From Streptomyces sp. (lineage in GTDB: Bacteria > Actinomycetota > Actinomycetes > Streptomycetales > Streptomycetaceae): a stretch of DNA of 39,415 nt. The notes below the pieces were generated by a model. It saw nothing but the letters and a program-made list of their open reading frames with translations, ran no database searches and was not told the origin of the DNA. How positions within the stretch are numbered: position 1 is the first letter of the stretch; each line of letters begins with the position of its first letter. This document shows positions 1 through 7,766 of this stretch, piece by piece. The translations under genes and the position numbers were made by a program. Location of the stretch: contig JABFVM010000336.1 in NCBI GenBank assembly GCA_013362785.1, forward strand, positions 1-39,415, read 5' to 3'.

Positions 1-3
1 GAT

Positions 4-35
4 GGGGGACACTGGTCGTCATAGCAGTGTCCCCC
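4..35. promoter_or_regulatory. 11-bp perfect inverted repeat upstream of small membrane protein gene
   Basis: GGGGGACACTG (4-14) is mirrored exactly by CAGTGTCCCCC (25-35) around a 10-nt centre. It ends only one base before the ribosome binding site region (GAAGGAG, about 36-42) of the gene starting at 52. It could be an operator, a leader hairpin, or a terminator of a gene left of the window. No T-run follows, so an operator or leader role is as likely as termination. Confidence 0.6.
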
Positions 36-51
36 GAAGGAGCCGACTGAA

Positions 52-237
52 ATGCCCCGCCTTGGTCTCTATGCCCTGATCGTCTGTGTGCTCGCCGTGG
101 CCGCGGCCGTCGTCTCCTTCTCGCAGGGCAGCTGGCTCGGGGTCGTCTGGGTGCTGCTGGCGGGGCTGTCGTCCAACATGACCTGGTACTACCTCAAGCG
201 CGCCAAGGATGCCCGACGGGACTCCGCCACCGGCTGA
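52..237 (+). CDS. Small two-helix membrane protein, unknown function
   Basis: This encodes a 61-residue protein with two hydrophobic stretches (about residues 5-24 and 29-45) and a short charged, probably cytoplasmic tail rich in Lys/Arg/Asp. A strong ribosome binding site (GAAGGAG) lies about 9 nt before the ATG. I do not recognise a family, and the size and topology fit small actinobacterial integral membrane proteins. The gene is convergent with the M50 protease gene, their ends lying six bases apart, with a perfect inverted repeat just upstream. The call that it is a real gene rests on the start signal, codon bias and topology. Confidence 0.7.
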   Translation: MPRLGLYALIVCVLAVAAAVVSFSQGSWLGVVWVLLAGLSSNMTWYYLKRAKDARRDSATG

Positions 238-243
238 CGTCCG

Positions 244-1044
244 TTACGAGCTGATCGAGCAGAGCTCGTTGGAGTCCTGCCAGAAGCGGAACAGGTCGTA
301 GCCGCAGTAGGTGTCCAAGTCGCTGATGCCGAGACCGCGCAGCACGGCGTCGATCATGTCGAAGAAGACGCTGTTGATCTCCGGCACCCACAGCAGCGCG
401 AACACGAACAGCAGGCCGAACGGGGCGAACGGCTCCACCTGGCGCTTGACGTTCCGCGACAGCCACGGCTCGATCACGCCGTAGCCGTCCAGGCCCGGGA
501 CCGGCAGGAAGTTCAGGATCGCGGCCGTGACCTGGAGAAGCGCCAGGAAGGCGAGCGCGAACCGGAAGTCGCGGGGGACGCCGTCGAGCGCGTCCAGCCA
601 GAACGGCGCCGTGCACACGACGGCGAACAGGACGTTGGTCAGCGGGCCCGCCGCCGAGATCAGACTGTGCCGCCAGCGGCCCCTGATCCGCCCGTGCTCG
701 ATGAAGACGGCACCGCCGGGGAGGCCGATGCCGCCCATGATCACGAAGATGACCGGGAGCACGATGCTGAGCAGCGCGTGCGTGTACTTCAGCGGGTTGA
801 GCGTGAGGTAGCCCTTCGCACCGACCGAGATGTCACCGCTGTGCAGGGCGGTACGCGCGTGTGCGTACTCGTGCAGACACAGGGAGACGATCCAGGCGGC
901 GGTCACGAACAGGAACACGGCCACGCCCGGCTGCTCGGCGAACCCGGTCCAGGTGGCCCAGCCCGTCACCGCCGTGACGGCCAGGATCCCGAGGAAGACG
1001 GGACTGATCCGCCGTTCGCTGCGGCGGCTGAGGGCGGTGGTCAT
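244..1044 (-). CDS. M50-family (site-2 protease type) membrane zinc metalloprotease
   Basis: This is a 266-residue polytopic membrane protein. The zinc motif HEYAH is at residues 58-62 inside a hydrophobic helix (HExxH), and the second M50 signature, LDGY (185-188) preceded by Asn178 and Pro181/Pro183, supplies the third ligand Asp. Four to six membrane segments are visible. Family members cut transmembrane substrates such as anti-sigma factors. This compact form lacks a PDZ domain and resembles the Rip2/Rip3-like 'site-2 protease family protein' group. I chose the ATG at 1044 because AGGGAG precedes it by 4 nt; the reading frame stays open to 1161 but that extension is Pro/Arg-rich and atypical. 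The substrate is unknown. Confidence 0.88.
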   Translation of the reverse strand: MTTALSRRSERRISPVFLGILAVTAVTGWATWTGFAEQPGVAVFLFVTAAWIVSLCLHEYAHARTALHSGDISVGAKGYLTLNPLKYTHALLSIVLPVIFVIMGGIGLPGGAVFIEHGRIRGRWRHSLISAAGPLTNVLFAVVCTAPFWLDALDGVPRDFRFALAFLALLQVTAAILNFLPVPGLDGYGVIEPWLSRNVKRQVEPFAPFGLLFVFALLWVPEINSVFFDMIDAVLRGLGISDLDTYCGYDLFRFWQDSNELCSISS

Positions 1045-1159
1045 GGGGCTCCCTGAGCTCTCGTACACGCGCGGGACCGCGTGGGGACCTGCCCGACCGT
1101 ACCGGGCGTAAGGGGAAAACGTCTCGCGGTGGGGTGGTGGTTCCGGGGAGGGTGGGGGC

Positions 1160-1570
1160 ATGGGGCTTTGGCATGTGTTCTACGAGAGCTGGCAGATGGA
1201 GTGCTGCGGCACGCCGTTCAGGGTGGGGGACGAGGTGAGCTGGCCGCTGCAGCTGAGGGACGCCGACGACGTCTGCGGCGGCGGCTGGCCCGACCGGCTC
1301 ACCGAGAGCGCCGGTCGGTCGCAGGGCAGGCCAGGTCTCCACACCGCCGAGTTCCACGGCGACCCCGAACTGCCCGGCACCCGGGGCCGGGTCCGTGCGA
1401 TCCAGGTCGTCGCCCCGGTGTGGGCCGAGATGGCGCCGGGTGCGCTCACGCGCGTGCCGGTCCCCGGGGAACGGTCACTGCGGTCGGTGCGGGAGTGCCC
1501 GAAGTGGTTCGCGGACGCCGACGCGGGGGCGCTCGTGACCCTGGAGGTGCCGGACCACCCGGACTCCTGA
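1160..1570 (+). CDS. DUF6578-like small protein
   Basis: This encodes 136 residues with a GGAGGG ribosome binding site about 7 nt before the ATG. The N-terminus is Trp/Cys-rich (WHVFYESWQMECCGTPF), continuing as VGDEVSWPL, a pattern I associate with the Streptomyces family DUF6578; the assignment is from memory. There is no signal peptide and no membrane helix. It is divergent from the M50 protease gene, and the 115-bp gap between them must carry both promoters. The CC pair and the acidic, Trp-containing C-terminal half (about residues 85-125) are its most distinctive features. Function unknown. Confidence 0.72.
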   Translation: MGLWHVFYESWQMECCGTPFRVGDEVSWPLQLRDADDVCGGGWPDRLTESAGRSQGRPGLHTAEFHGDPELPGTRGRVRAIQVVAPVWAEMAPGALTRVPVPGERSLRSVRECPKWFADADAGALVTLEVPDHPDS

Positions 1571-1651
1571 GCGCATGAGCACCGCCCCGGCCGCGGACAT
1601 CGCCGCCGCACCGCCCCAACCCTGTGACCGCCCCCGACTCCACCAGAGACA

Positions 1652-4600
1652 ATGGATCCCGTGCGCTATCGCATCCTCGGCACCACCCAGGTACTTCGCC
1701 CCGACGGCCGTCCCCTTCCGGTCGGCGGGGCGCGACTTCGTGCTCTGCTGACCGTGCTGGCGCTGCGGGGCGGGCGGACCGTGCCCGTGGGGCTGCTGGT
1801 CGACGAGGTGTGGGGCGGGGAACCGCCCGCCGACGCCCAGGGCGCCCTGCAGGCGCTGGTCGGACGTCTGCGGCGGGCTCTCGGACCCGGCGCGATCGTC
1901 TCCGTGGAGGGCGGATACCGGCTCGCGGCCGGGCCCGACGACATCGACCTCTTCCGCTTCGAACGCCTCGTCGGCGAGGGCACGCGCGCGTTGGCCGACG
2001 GCGACCCCGCCAAGGCCGCCGTCGTCCTGGACGACGCCCTCGCCCTGTGGCACGGCCCCGCCCTCGCCGACCTCCCCGACCGCACCGCCGAGGCGGCCCG
2101 CCAGGAGACCCGGCGCCTCGACGCCCTGCGCGCCCGCCACACCGCCGCCCTCGCCCTCGGCCACGCCGAGCAGTCGCTGCCCGAGCTGACCGCCCTGTGC
2201 GACACCCACGCCCTGGACGAACCCCTCCAGGCCCTCCGCCTGCGTGCCCTGCGCGACGCGGGCCGCACCGCGGAGGCCCTGGCCGCCTACGAGGACGTAC
2301 GCCGACTGCTCGCGGACCGGCTCGGCTCGGACCCGGGGGCGGAACTGCGGGCGCTGCACGGGGAGTTGCTGCGACCGCGGGAGAGGGCCGACGCCTCCGA
2401 ACCCTCCGACGCCTCCGGCCCCTCGACCGGCCGCCCCGGCGTTCCCCCCGTTCCCCCCGCTCCCACCCTCGCCCCCACACCCACCTCCGACCTCGCCGCC
2501 CGCACCACCCCCACCCCGGCCCCCGCCTCACCCCCGCCCACCGGCAACCTCCGGGCCCGCCTCACCTCCTTCGTCGGCCGGGAGGCGGACATCGAGGCCA
2601 TCCGCGGTGACCTGCGCACCGCGCGGCTCGTCACCCTGCTCGGGCCAGGCGGCGCGGGCAAGACGCGGCTGTCGCAGGAGGTCGGTGAGGGCGTGCGGGA
2701 CGCCGCCCCGGACGGGGTGTGGCTGGCCGAGCTCGCGCCGGTCGACGACGCTCAGGCCGTACCGGAAGCCGTGCTCACCGCCGTCGGCGCCCGCGAGACC
2801 GTGCTGTACGGCGCCGGGGCCGAGGCCATGCGGGCCGGGTCCGACCGGCACGACGACCCCGTGGAGCGGCTCGCCGAGCACTGCGGCAAGCGCCGCATGC
2901 TGCTGATCCTCGACAACTGCGAGCATGTCGTAGAGGCCGCCGCCCGGCTCGTGGCGGAGCTGCTGGAGCGCTGCCCGCAGCTGACGGTGCTCGCCACCAG
3001 CCGTGAACCCCTCGGCGTACCGGGGGAGTTGCTGCGGCCCGTGGACCCGCTGCCCGAGCCGGTCGCGCTGCGGCTGTTCGCCGACCGGGGAGCCGCGGCC
3101 AGGCCCGGGTTCCGGGTCGAGGCCGACGAGGAGACCGCCGCCGCGTGCGCCGAGATCTGCCGGCGCCTGGACGGACTGCCGCTGGCGATCGAGCTCGCGG
3201 CGGCCCGACTTCGCATGCTGACCCCACGTCAGATCGCCGACCGGTTGGACGACCGCTTCCGCCTGCTCACCTCGGGCAGCCGTACCGTGCTGCCCCGCCA
3301 ACAGACCCTCCGGGCGGTGGTCGACTGGTCCTGGGAGCTGCTGGACGAGGACGAACGCGACGTACTGCGGCGGCTGTCGGTGTTCTCCGGCGGCTGCGAC
3401 CTCGCCGCCGCCGAGGCCGTCTGCGGACCCGCCGCCCTGGAGTCGCTCGGCTCGCTGGTCGACAAGACCCTGGTCGTGGCCACCCCGCTGCCGGACGACG
3501 AGGCGGACGGCGGCATGCGCTACCGCCTCCTGGAGACCGTCGCCGAGTACGCCGCCGAGCGGCTGGACGAGGCCGGTCAGCGGGCGGAGGCCGAGCGCGC
3601 GCATCTGACGTACTACCGCGAACTCGCCCGCACCAGCGAGCCGTTGCTGCGCGGCGCCGGGCAGATAGCCGCCATCCGGCTGTTCGAGCGGGAGAGCGAG
3701 AACTTCCGCGCCGCCCTGCACCACGCCCTCGCCCTGCGGGACGAGCAGGAGGCGCTGTGCCTGGTGCTGTCGATGGGCTGGTACTGGCAGATGCGTGACC
3801 TGCGGATCGTAGCCCGCAACTGGGCGCGCGAGGTCCACCAGCTCGGCCCCGACCCGTTCATCGAGCCCGCCCGCCGGGCCGCGCCCCTGTGGGGGCGCTG
3901 CACCGACACCCCGCCACCCTGGACCGGCCCGGTCCTCGACGAGGCACGGCGCGGTCTGCACCTGATCCATCTCGCCTGTATGGACACCGAGTTGGAGGCC
4001 TGGCAGACGCCCGAGGCACAGACCAGACTGCGGGTCATCGCCGACACCTACGAGCCCGGCCTCCCGCAGACCTGCCACAGTCCGGGCTCCCTGTGGTTCT
4101 TCGCCGTCATGCTCACCGGCGACATGGGGCGGGTACGGGCGATCGTGGACGGTGCCATCGACACCTGCCGCGGAGCGCCCGGATACGAATGGGACCTGGC
4201 CGCCAATCTGCACATGCGCGCCAACCTGCTGGCCAACCGCCCCGACTGGGCCGGAGACGCCCTCCGCGACGCCGACGAGTCGCTGGCGATCTACCAGCGC
4301 CTCGGCGACCAGTGGGGCACCGCCGAGGCGTACTCCGCGCGTGCCGAGGCCCATGAGCGCCGAGGGCACTACCTGCGGGCCGCCGCCGACTACCAGGCGG
4401 GCATCGAGCACGCCGACCGCCTCGGCGCCCGCGCCCAGACGGCCGTGCTCGCCGCCCGGCTCGGCAGTGTGCTGATCGAGGCGGGCGAGAGCGAGCGGGG
4501 CGAGGGCCTGCTGCGCGGGGTGCTCGACCAGGAGGGTGGTCCGGTCGAGCACGCGATGCCCATGGCCCGGCTCATCCTCGCCGGATGGCTCAGCGTGACG

Positions 4601-5062
4601 GGCCGGATCCCGGAGGCGCGCGAACACGTCCGGCTGCTGCGCGAGCAGTTCCAGATCGCCCACTTCATCGTCTTCGACGCCTTCATCCTCGGTACCGAAG
4701 CCTGGCTGGAGGCTGCCGACGGCTGCTATGAGGAGGCCCTGGAGACCATCAGACGGGCCCTGGAGCGGGCCGAGGATCCGCTGGCCGAGGCCATCGCCCC
4801 GCAGATGCGCTCCCTGTATCTCACCACCGCCGCGTTCGCCCTCGCCCGGATCGACGGCGGGGGCCGTGCCCGGGACGCCGCCCGCTGTCTGGGCACCGCC
4901 GACGCGCTGCTGCCGCACCGGCACGCCTCGTCGCTCCAGGAGCGCGAGGTGTACGGCCGGGCCGTGGAGCGCTCGCGCGAGCTGCTCGGCGACTCGGAGT
5001 ACGCGGCGGCGTACGCGGAGGGCGGCGGCCTCTCCTCCCGGGAGGCCGCCGCCCTGATCTGA
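1652..5062 (+). CDS. AfsR/SARP-type transcriptional regulator with NB-ARC ATPase and TPR-like C-terminus
   Basis: This is a 1136-residue regulator. Residues 1-95 form an OmpR-type winged helix. Residues 96-245 form the bacterial transcriptional activation (BTAD) helical repeat domain. A Pro/Thr/Ala linker (246-298) leads to an NB-ARC/AAA ATPase with Walker A GPGGAGKT (331-338), a kinase-2 LLILDNC near 415-421 and an ATSREP sensor motif. From about residue 650 onward the protein is helical and TPR-like. This is the AfsR architecture: such proteins bind heptameric direct repeats and activate secondary metabolism or transport genes. The ATG at 1652 lacks a clear ribosome binding site; a GTG at 1661 is an alternative. 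Its convergent neighbour is an ABC exporter operon with SARP-like repeats in its promoter. Confidence 0.9.
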   Translation: MDPVRYRILGTTQVLRPDGRPLPVGGARLRALLTVLALRGGRTVPVGLLVDEVWGGEPPADAQGALQALVGRLRRALGPGAIVSVEGGYRLAAGPDDIDLFRFERLVGEGTRALADGDPAKAAVVLDDALALWHGPALADLPDRTAEAARQETRRLDALRARHTAALALGHAEQSLPELTALCDTHALDEPLQALRLRALRDAGRTAEALAAYEDVRRLLADRLGSDPGAELRALHGELLRPRERADASEPSDASGPSTGRPGVPPVPPAPTLAPTPTSDLAARTTPTPAPASPPPTGNLRARLTSFVGREADIEAIRGDLRTARLVTLLGPGGAGKTRLSQEVGEGVRDAAPDGVWLAELAPVDDAQAVPEAVLTAVGARETVLYGAGAEAMRAGSDRHDDPVERLAEHCGKRRMLLILDNCEHVVEAAARLVAELLERCPQLTVLATSREPLGVPGELLRPVDPLPEPVALRLFADRGAAARPGFRVEADEETAAACAEICRRLDGLPLAIELAAARLRMLTPRQIADRLDDRFRLLTSGSRTVLPRQQTLRAVVDWSWELLDEDERDVLRRLSVFSGGCDLAAAEAVCGPAALESLGSLVDKTLVVATPLPDDEADGGMRYRLLETVAEYAAERLDEAGQRAEAERAHLTYYRELARTSEPLLRGAGQIAAIRLFERESENFRAALHHALALRDEQEALCLVLSMGWYWQMRDLRIVARNWAREVHQLGPDPFIEPARRAAPLWGRCTDTPPPWTGPVLDEARRGLHLIHLACMDTELEAWQTPEAQTRLRVIADTYEPGLPQTCHSPGSLWFFAVMLTGDMGRVRAIVDGAIDTCRGAPGYEWDLAANLHMRANLLANRPDWAGDALRDADESLAIYQRLGDQWGTAEAYSARAEAHERRGHYLRAAADYQAGIEHADRLGARAQTAVLAARLGSVLIEAGESERGEGLLRGVLDQEGGPVEHAMPMARLILAGWLSVTGRIPEAREHVRLLREQFQIAHFIVFDAFILGTEAWLEAADGCYEEALETIRRALERAEDPLAEAIAPQMRSLYLTTAAFALARIDGGGRARDAARCLGTADALLPHRHASSLQEREVYGRAVERSRELLGDSEYAAAYAEGGGLSSREAAALI
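5021..5053 (+). terminator. 12-bp hairpin overlapping the 3' end of the AfsR-like gene
   Basis: GGCGGCGGCCTC (5021-5032) pairs perfectly with GAGGCCGCCGCC (5042-5053), with a short loop, just before the stop codon at 5060-5062. There is no T-run, as is common for Streptomyces terminators. It sits inside the last codons, and both arms encode Gly/Leu and Ala runs. It could end transcription from the AfsR-like gene facing the convergent ABC operon. Confidence 0.5.
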
Positions 5063-5074
5063 CGCCGGTACTTC

Positions 5075-5134
5075 AGCTCTCGGCGCTCTTGAGTTCTTGG
5101 CGCTCGTCAGTTCCTGGCGCTCGTCAGTTCTTGG
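5075..5134. repeat. 17-bp tandem repeat spanning the stop codon of the ABC permease gene
   Basis: The unit AGTTCTTGGCGCTCGTC occurs at 5092-5108. It recurs with one change at 5109-5125, as a diverged copy (13 of 17 positions) at 5075-5091, and as a partial copy at 5126-5134. The permease stop codon (complement of 5124-5126) lies at the junction of the last two units, so the array looks like tandem duplication of the 3' end of that gene. Confidence 0.8.
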
Positions 5135-5951
5135 TGCGGAACTTGTGGATCGCGACCGGTGCCATGACCGCCGTGATGGCCACCGACCAGGCGAGCGTCA
5201 CCCATAGGTCGTGTGCCACCGGCCCGCCCACCATCAGGCCGCGCGAGGCGTCCGCGAGCGTGGACAGCGGGTTGTAGTCGGTGAAGGCCTGCAGCCAGCC
5301 CGGCATCGAGGTCGTCGGGGCGAAGATCGACGAGCCGAACTGCAGCGGGAACAGCACCAGGAAGCCCATCGCCTGCACGGACTGCGCGTTCTTCATGATC
5401 ACGCCCAGGGTGAGGAACACCCACATGATCGACGAGGCGAACGCCGTGGACAGGGCCACGGTGGCGAGCAGACCGCCCCAGTTGTTGATGTCGAACCCGA
5501 CCGCGACGGAGACGATCATCAGCACCGTGGTCGCGAACAGCATCCGCAGCAGCTCCACCGAGATCTTCGCGAAGAGCACGGAACCGCGTCCGATCGGCAG
5601 GGACCGGAAGCGGTCCATGACACCGGAGTTGAAGTCCTGGCTGAAGCCGGTGCCGACGCCCTGGGACATCGTCATGCTCATCATCGCGATCATGCCCGGG
5701 ATCACATACTGCACATACTGGTCCTGTCCGCCGCCCAGCGCCTGCCCGATCGAGCCGCCGAAGACGAACACGAACAGCAGGGTGAACACGACCGGCATCA
5801 GCAGCGCGTCGGCCATCGACTCCGGGTCCTTGCGGATCCACAGCAGGTTGCGGCGGATGAGGGCACCGGTGTGCCGCAGGTGCGCGCGCAGCGGGATGCG
5901 GGCGTCGTCGGTGATGGGGTGGGCGGTGGCAGTGGCGGTGGCGGCGCTCAT
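5124..5951 (-). CDS. ABC-2 type transporter permease (DrrB-like)
   Basis: This encodes 275 residues with six hydrophobic segments typical of ABC-2 exporters. A charged N-terminus is followed by an amphipathic LIRRNLLWIRKDPE segment, then the membrane helices. The conserved centre includes NSGVMDRFRSLPIGRGSVL and, in the last third, FAPTTSMPGWLQAFTDYNPLS, typical of DrrB-type daunorubicin-resistance permeases. The ATG at 5951 overlaps the TGA of the upstream ATPase gene in a TCAT/ATGA arrangement (4-nt overlap), implying translational coupling. The frame stays open to 6422 but that part is a shadow of the ATPase gene. With the ATPase it forms an export pump; the substrate is not predictable. 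Confidence 0.93.
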   Translation of the reverse strand: MSAATATATAHPITDDARIPLRAHLRHTGALIRRNLLWIRKDPESMADALLMPVVFTLLFVFVFGGSIGQALGGGQDQYVQYVIPGMIAMMSMTMSQGVGTGFSQDFNSGVMDRFRSLPIGRGSVLFAKISVELLRMLFATTVLMIVSVAVGFDINNWGGLLATVALSTAFASSIMWVFLTLGVIMKNAQSVQAMGFLVLFPLQFGSSIFAPTTSMPGWLQAFTDYNPLSTLADASRGLMVGGPVAHDLWVTLAWSVAITAVMAPVAIHKFRTKN

Positions 5952-6973
5952 ACGGCGACCTCCTCGCGGTCGTCGGTGGGCACGGCATCCTGCGGGGCAC
6001 TGGCGCGGTGACCGGTCAGGGACAGGAACACCTCGTCCAGGCTGGGCAGTTCGGTGGTGATGGAGGCGATCGTGATGCCGCGCGCGGTGATGGCACCGAC
6101 GATGGCGGTGAGCTGCTCGTCGCTGAGGACCGGGACGAGCAGCGTGCCGGTCTCGGTGTCCACGGTGGTGGTGGCGAGCCCGGTGATGCCGAGCTCGTCC
6201 AGGTACCCGGCGAGCGGCCGCAGTTGCAGGGCGTCCGTCGGCCGGACGCGCAGGGTGCGCCCGCCGACCTTGGCCTTGAGCTCCTCGATGCCGCCGCCCG
6301 CGATGACCTTGCCCCGGTCCACCACGGTCAGCTCGGAGGCGAGCTGCTCGGCCTCCTCCATGTACTGGGTGGTCAGCAGCACGGTCACGCCGTCGCCGAC
6401 CATGGTCTTGACCTCGTCCCACACCTCGTTGCGGGTGCGTGGGTCGAGTCCGGTGGTCGGCTCGTCGAGGAACAGCACCTTGGGCCGTCCGATCATCGAG
6501 GCGGCCAGGTCGAGCCGCCGCCGCATACCGCCGGAGTAGGTGCCGGCCGGCCGCTTGGCGGCCTCGGTCAGCGAGAACCGCTCCAGCAGCGCGTCGGCAC
6601 GCGCGCGTGCCTCCTTGCGGGGCAGGTCCAGGAGCCGCCCGATCAGATAGAGGTTCTCCCAGCCGGGGAGCTTCTCGTCGACCGAGGCGTACTGGCCGGT
6701 CAGCCCGATCACCCGGCGCAGCTGCCGAGGCTGCCGCAGCACGTCGTACCCGACGACGGTGGCCTCTCCGGCGTCCGGCGCGAGCAGCGTGGACAGGATC
6801 CGCACCAGGGTGGTCTTCCCGGCGCCGTTCGGCCCGAGCACACCCATGACGGTGCCCTCGCGCACCGTGAGGTCAACACCGTCCAGAGCCTTGGTCTCGC
6901 CGTAGTGCTTGACCAACCCCCGCACGGACACGGCGCTGCTCACGCCGCCGGGGTTCTTGTCGATTCGCGTCAT
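5948..6973 (-). CDS. ABC transporter ATP-binding protein (DrrA-like)
   Basis: This encodes 341 residues from the ATG at 6973. Walker A GPNGAGKT is at residues 47-54, the signature YSGGMRRRLDLA near 145, Walker B VLFLDEPTTGLD near 165, and a C-terminal DUF4162-type domain (about 230-325) is typical of DrrA daunorubicin/multidrug export ATPases. An upstream TTG at 7003 in the same frame is possible, but the ATG at 6973 fits a leaderless start: a CACCGT -10 hexamer (complement of 6981-6986) ends exactly 7 nt before it. The gene is coupled to the permease gene by a 4-nt overlap. The promoter contains three 11-bp-spaced repeats. Confidence 0.92.
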   Translation of the reverse strand: MTRIDKNPGGVSSAVSVRGLVKHYGETKALDGVDLTVREGTVMGVLGPNGAGKTTLVRILSTLLAPDAGEATVVGYDVLRQPRQLRRVIGLTGQYASVDEKLPGWENLYLIGRLLDLPRKEARARADALLERFSLTEAAKRPAGTYSGGMRRRLDLAASMIGRPKVLFLDEPTTGLDPRTRNEVWDEVKTMVGDGVTVLLTTQYMEEAEQLASELTVVDRGKVIAGGGIEELKAKVGGRTLRVRPTDALQLRPLAGYLDELGITGLATTTVDTETGTLLVPVLSDEQLTAIVGAITARGITIASITTELPSLDEVFLSLTGHRASAPQDAVPTDDREEVAV

Positions 6974-6980
6974 GCCGACG

Positions 6981-7024
6981 ACGGTGTCAGGGAGCACCGA
7001 CAAACGACCGACAGATCACCGACA
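6981..7024 (-). promoter_or_regulatory. Promoter of drrAB-like operon with three TGTCGGT iterons at 11-bp period
   Basis: On the minus strand TGTCGGT occurs three times, at the complement of 7018-7024, 7007-7013 and 6996-7002, an exact 11-bp period. Nine nucleotides after the last copy is a -10-like CACCGT (complement of 6981-6986), and 7 nt further is the ATG at 6973. SARP/AfsR proteins bind heptameric direct repeats spaced 11 or 22 bp, with the last repeat about 8 bp from the -10. The repeats are seen; binding by the adjacent AfsR-like protein is inference. Confidence 0.6.
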
Positions 7025-7067
7025 TGGCCTACAGGGCGCCGACAGCGGCGGTCACGACGGTCCCCCG

Positions 7068-7628
7068 TCACTGTCCCACCCGTCCGTCCACGCGCTCGCG
7101 CAGCAGGTCGGCGTGGCCGCAGTGTCGGGCGTACTCCTCGATGCGGTGCACCAGCAGCTCCCGGACCGCGAACCCGTCCTTGCCCAGCCGCTCGCCCAGA
7201 TCCGGGTGCCGGGCGAGCGCGGCGTCGGTCGCGGCCTGCTCGCGCTCCAGATCGGCGTACGCGGCGTCGACCACGGACTGCTCGGCGACGGCTCCCAGGA
7301 AGTCCCCGTCGGGGTCGCCGTACAGCTTCGGCAGCGGGTCGCCCTCGGTGATCCAGTTGTGCCAGTCCCGTTCCACCTCGGCGAGGTGCCGGACCAGGCC
7401 GAGCAGCGACATCGTCGAGGGCGGCACCGACCGGCGGGCCAGCTGCTCCGGGTCCAGGCCCTCGCACTTCATCCGCAGGGTGATGCGGTAGTTCGTCAGG
7501 AAGTCCAGCAGCGTCCCGAGCTCGCCGTCCGGACTGACTCCGTCGCTGTTGCGGGGGTCGTCGTCCGGGTCGACCCACATGTCGGGGTAGGTGGTCGCCC
7601 GGCTCCATCGTGCGGGTTCGTCAGTCAT
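7068..7628 (-). CDS. DinB/DUF664 family protein
   Basis: This encodes 186 residues from the ATG at 7628; an in-frame ATG at 7637 would add three residues and neither has a strong ribosome binding site. The sequence has the DUF664 pattern: LLDFLTNYRITL near the N-terminal helix, LVRHLAEVERDWHNWI in the middle, and HRIEEYARHCGHADLLRE near the C-terminus. This is a four-helix bundle with His residues placed to bind a divalent metal, the DinB/YfiT-like superfamily. Members include bacillithiol/mycothiol-dependent transferases, but most are uncharacterised. It is downstream of panB on the same strand but separated by a terminator-like hairpin. Confidence 0.85.
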   Translation of the reverse strand: MTDEPARWSRATTYPDMWVDPDDDPRNSDGVSPDGELGTLLDFLTNYRITLRMKCEGLDPEQLARRSVPPSTMSLLGLVRHLAEVERDWHNWITEGDPLPKLYGDPDGDFLGAVAEQSVVDAAYADLEREQAATDAALARHPDLGERLGKDGFAVRELLVHRIEEYARHCGHADLLRERVDGRVGQ

Positions 7629-7690
7629 GCGGACCATGCTGCTGGGGGAGGCCCCGGGCCCGCCATCGAGTTTCGGTCCGGGCAGGGGCA

Positions 7691-7722
7691 CGCCCCGCCG
7701 ACGGGGGAAGATCGGCGGGGCG
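7691..7722 (-). terminator. Terminator-like hairpin after panB
   Basis: CGCCCCGCCGA (7691-7701) pairs perfectly with TCGGCGGGGCG (7712-7722) around a 10-nt loop. It lies 45 nt beyond the panB stop and before the DinB-like gene. No T-run follows, as is usual in this genus. It would separate transcription of the two minus-strand genes. Confidence 0.65.
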
Positions 7723-7766
7723 CTCGGTGCCGCAGTGGTTCAGGGGTGCCGGCCCGGTGGTGGCCG

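Noticed and set aside
2528..4924. Long open frame (798 codons) on the minus strand opposite the AfsR-like gene
   Set aside because: It is an antisense shadow of a high-GC gene: composition is Gly/Gln/Val/Leu-rich with no recognisable domain, while the plus strand encodes clear winged-helix, BTAD and NB-ARC motifs.
5952..6422. Upstream extension of the ABC permease frame
   Set aside because: It lies inside the ATPase gene in another frame and is His/Arg low complexity; the overlapping ATGA start at 5951 is the real one.
1652..7003. Secondary-metabolite cluster around the AfsR-like regulator and ABC exporter
   Set aside because: No biosynthetic enzymes (PKS, NRPS, terpene, RiPP) flank them; neighbours are housekeeping genes such as panB.
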